Origin: Alphaproteobacteria bacterium
GTDB taxonomy: Bacteria; Pseudomonadota; Alphaproteobacteria; CACIAM-22H2
Reading direction: 5' to 3'
Assembly (NCBI GenBank): GCA_016869915.1
Contig: VGDA01000180.1
Location: forward strand, 1 to 7,258
Length of the DNA stretch: 7,258 nucleotides
The notes under the pieces were generated by a model. That model was not told the origin of the DNA, did not search any database, and saw only the letters and a program-made list of their open reading frames with translations. The translations under genes were made by a program, and so were the position numbers. This document shows positions 7,158-7,258 of the stretch, piece after piece (within the stretch, counting starts at the first letter, position 1; each line of letters opens with the position of its first letter).

Positions 7158-7258
7158 CGCGGCCGGACGCCCTTGCCACGAAGGTACCAGGCCCAGGTGG
7201 CGGCCTGGATGGCGACGATCGCCAGCAGCACCGCGACATGCGAACCGGCACGCGTCGT
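7154..7258 (-). CDS. C-terminal end of a membrane protein, probably a tandem MFS paralogue (partial)
   Basis: On the minus strand the frame is open from the right window edge for 34 codons and ends in TGA at 7156-7154. It shows one hydrophobic segment (VAVLLAIVAIQAATWAWYL) followed by a short basic tail (RGKGVRPR), the usual layout of a last transmembrane helix plus cytoplasmic tail. It aligns without gaps to the last helix of the neighbouring MFS protein: both have SHxAV, then AxQ, then AWY at the same spacing, 9 identities in 20 residues by eye. This suggests the upstream gene is an MFS transporter of the same subfamily, duplicated in tandem. The rest lies outside the window, so the family call is an inference from 34 residues. 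Confidence 0.6.
   Translation of the reverse strand, partial: TTRAGSHVAVLLAIVAIQAATWAWYLRGKGVRPR

Noticed and set aside
5887..7251. A 454-codon open frame on the minus strand, longer than the transporter call
   Set aside because: It is in a different frame from the MFS protein and is an Arg/Pro-rich shadow without membrane segments. The transporter frame shows 12 hydrophobic segments and motif A.

Overview
The window is very GC-rich DNA (roughly 70% by eye) with strong G/C bias at third codon positions. It most likely comes from an alphaproteobacterial chromosome. The support is the long-linker pyruvate dehydrogenase E2, an E3 with a GGICLNWGCIPTK active site, and the order E2 - E3 - lipA - COQ10/RatA-like START protein, an arrangement familiar from Rhizobiales-type genomes. 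I cannot name a genus from sequence alone.

Layout: (1) 1-1050, + strand: 3' part of the E2 gene (pdhC), cut by the left window edge. (2) 1065-2480, +: lpdA, dihydrolipoamide dehydrogenase. (3) 2485-3447, +: lipA, lipoyl synthase. (4) 3458-3949, +: a START/SRPBCC protein of the COQ10/RatA family. These four genes are separated by 14, 4 and 10 bases and probably form one transcript. (5) 3986-5935, +: a 649-residue protein joining a PD-(D/E)XK-like nuclease fold to a DUF2075 (Schlafen group 3-like) helicase/ATPase. It is the one accessory-looking gene here. (6) 5907-7157, - strand: a 12-TM major facilitator transporter, converging on and overlapping the end of gene 5. (7) 7154-7258, -: the last 34 residues of another membrane protein whose C-terminus resembles that of the transporter in (6). 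It is probably a second, tandem MFS gene joined by an ATGA stop-start overlap.

How they work together: E2 carries lipoyl groups, LipA makes them, and Lpd re-oxidises the dihydrolipoyl arm, so genes 1-3 are one functional unit for pyruvate oxidation. The START protein probably handles ubiquinone, the electron acceptor further down the respiratory chain, although its family is often labelled a toxin. Genes 5-7 have no evident link to this unit.

No tRNA, rRNA, CRISPR array, insertion sequence or convincing intrinsic terminator was seen. No gap between genes exceeds 36 bases, so there is no long non-coding stretch. The most notable points are the nuclease-helicase gene after the housekeeping cluster, the tandem transporter pair with a tetranucleotide repeat in the N-terminal codons, and the convergent overlap of 29 bases.
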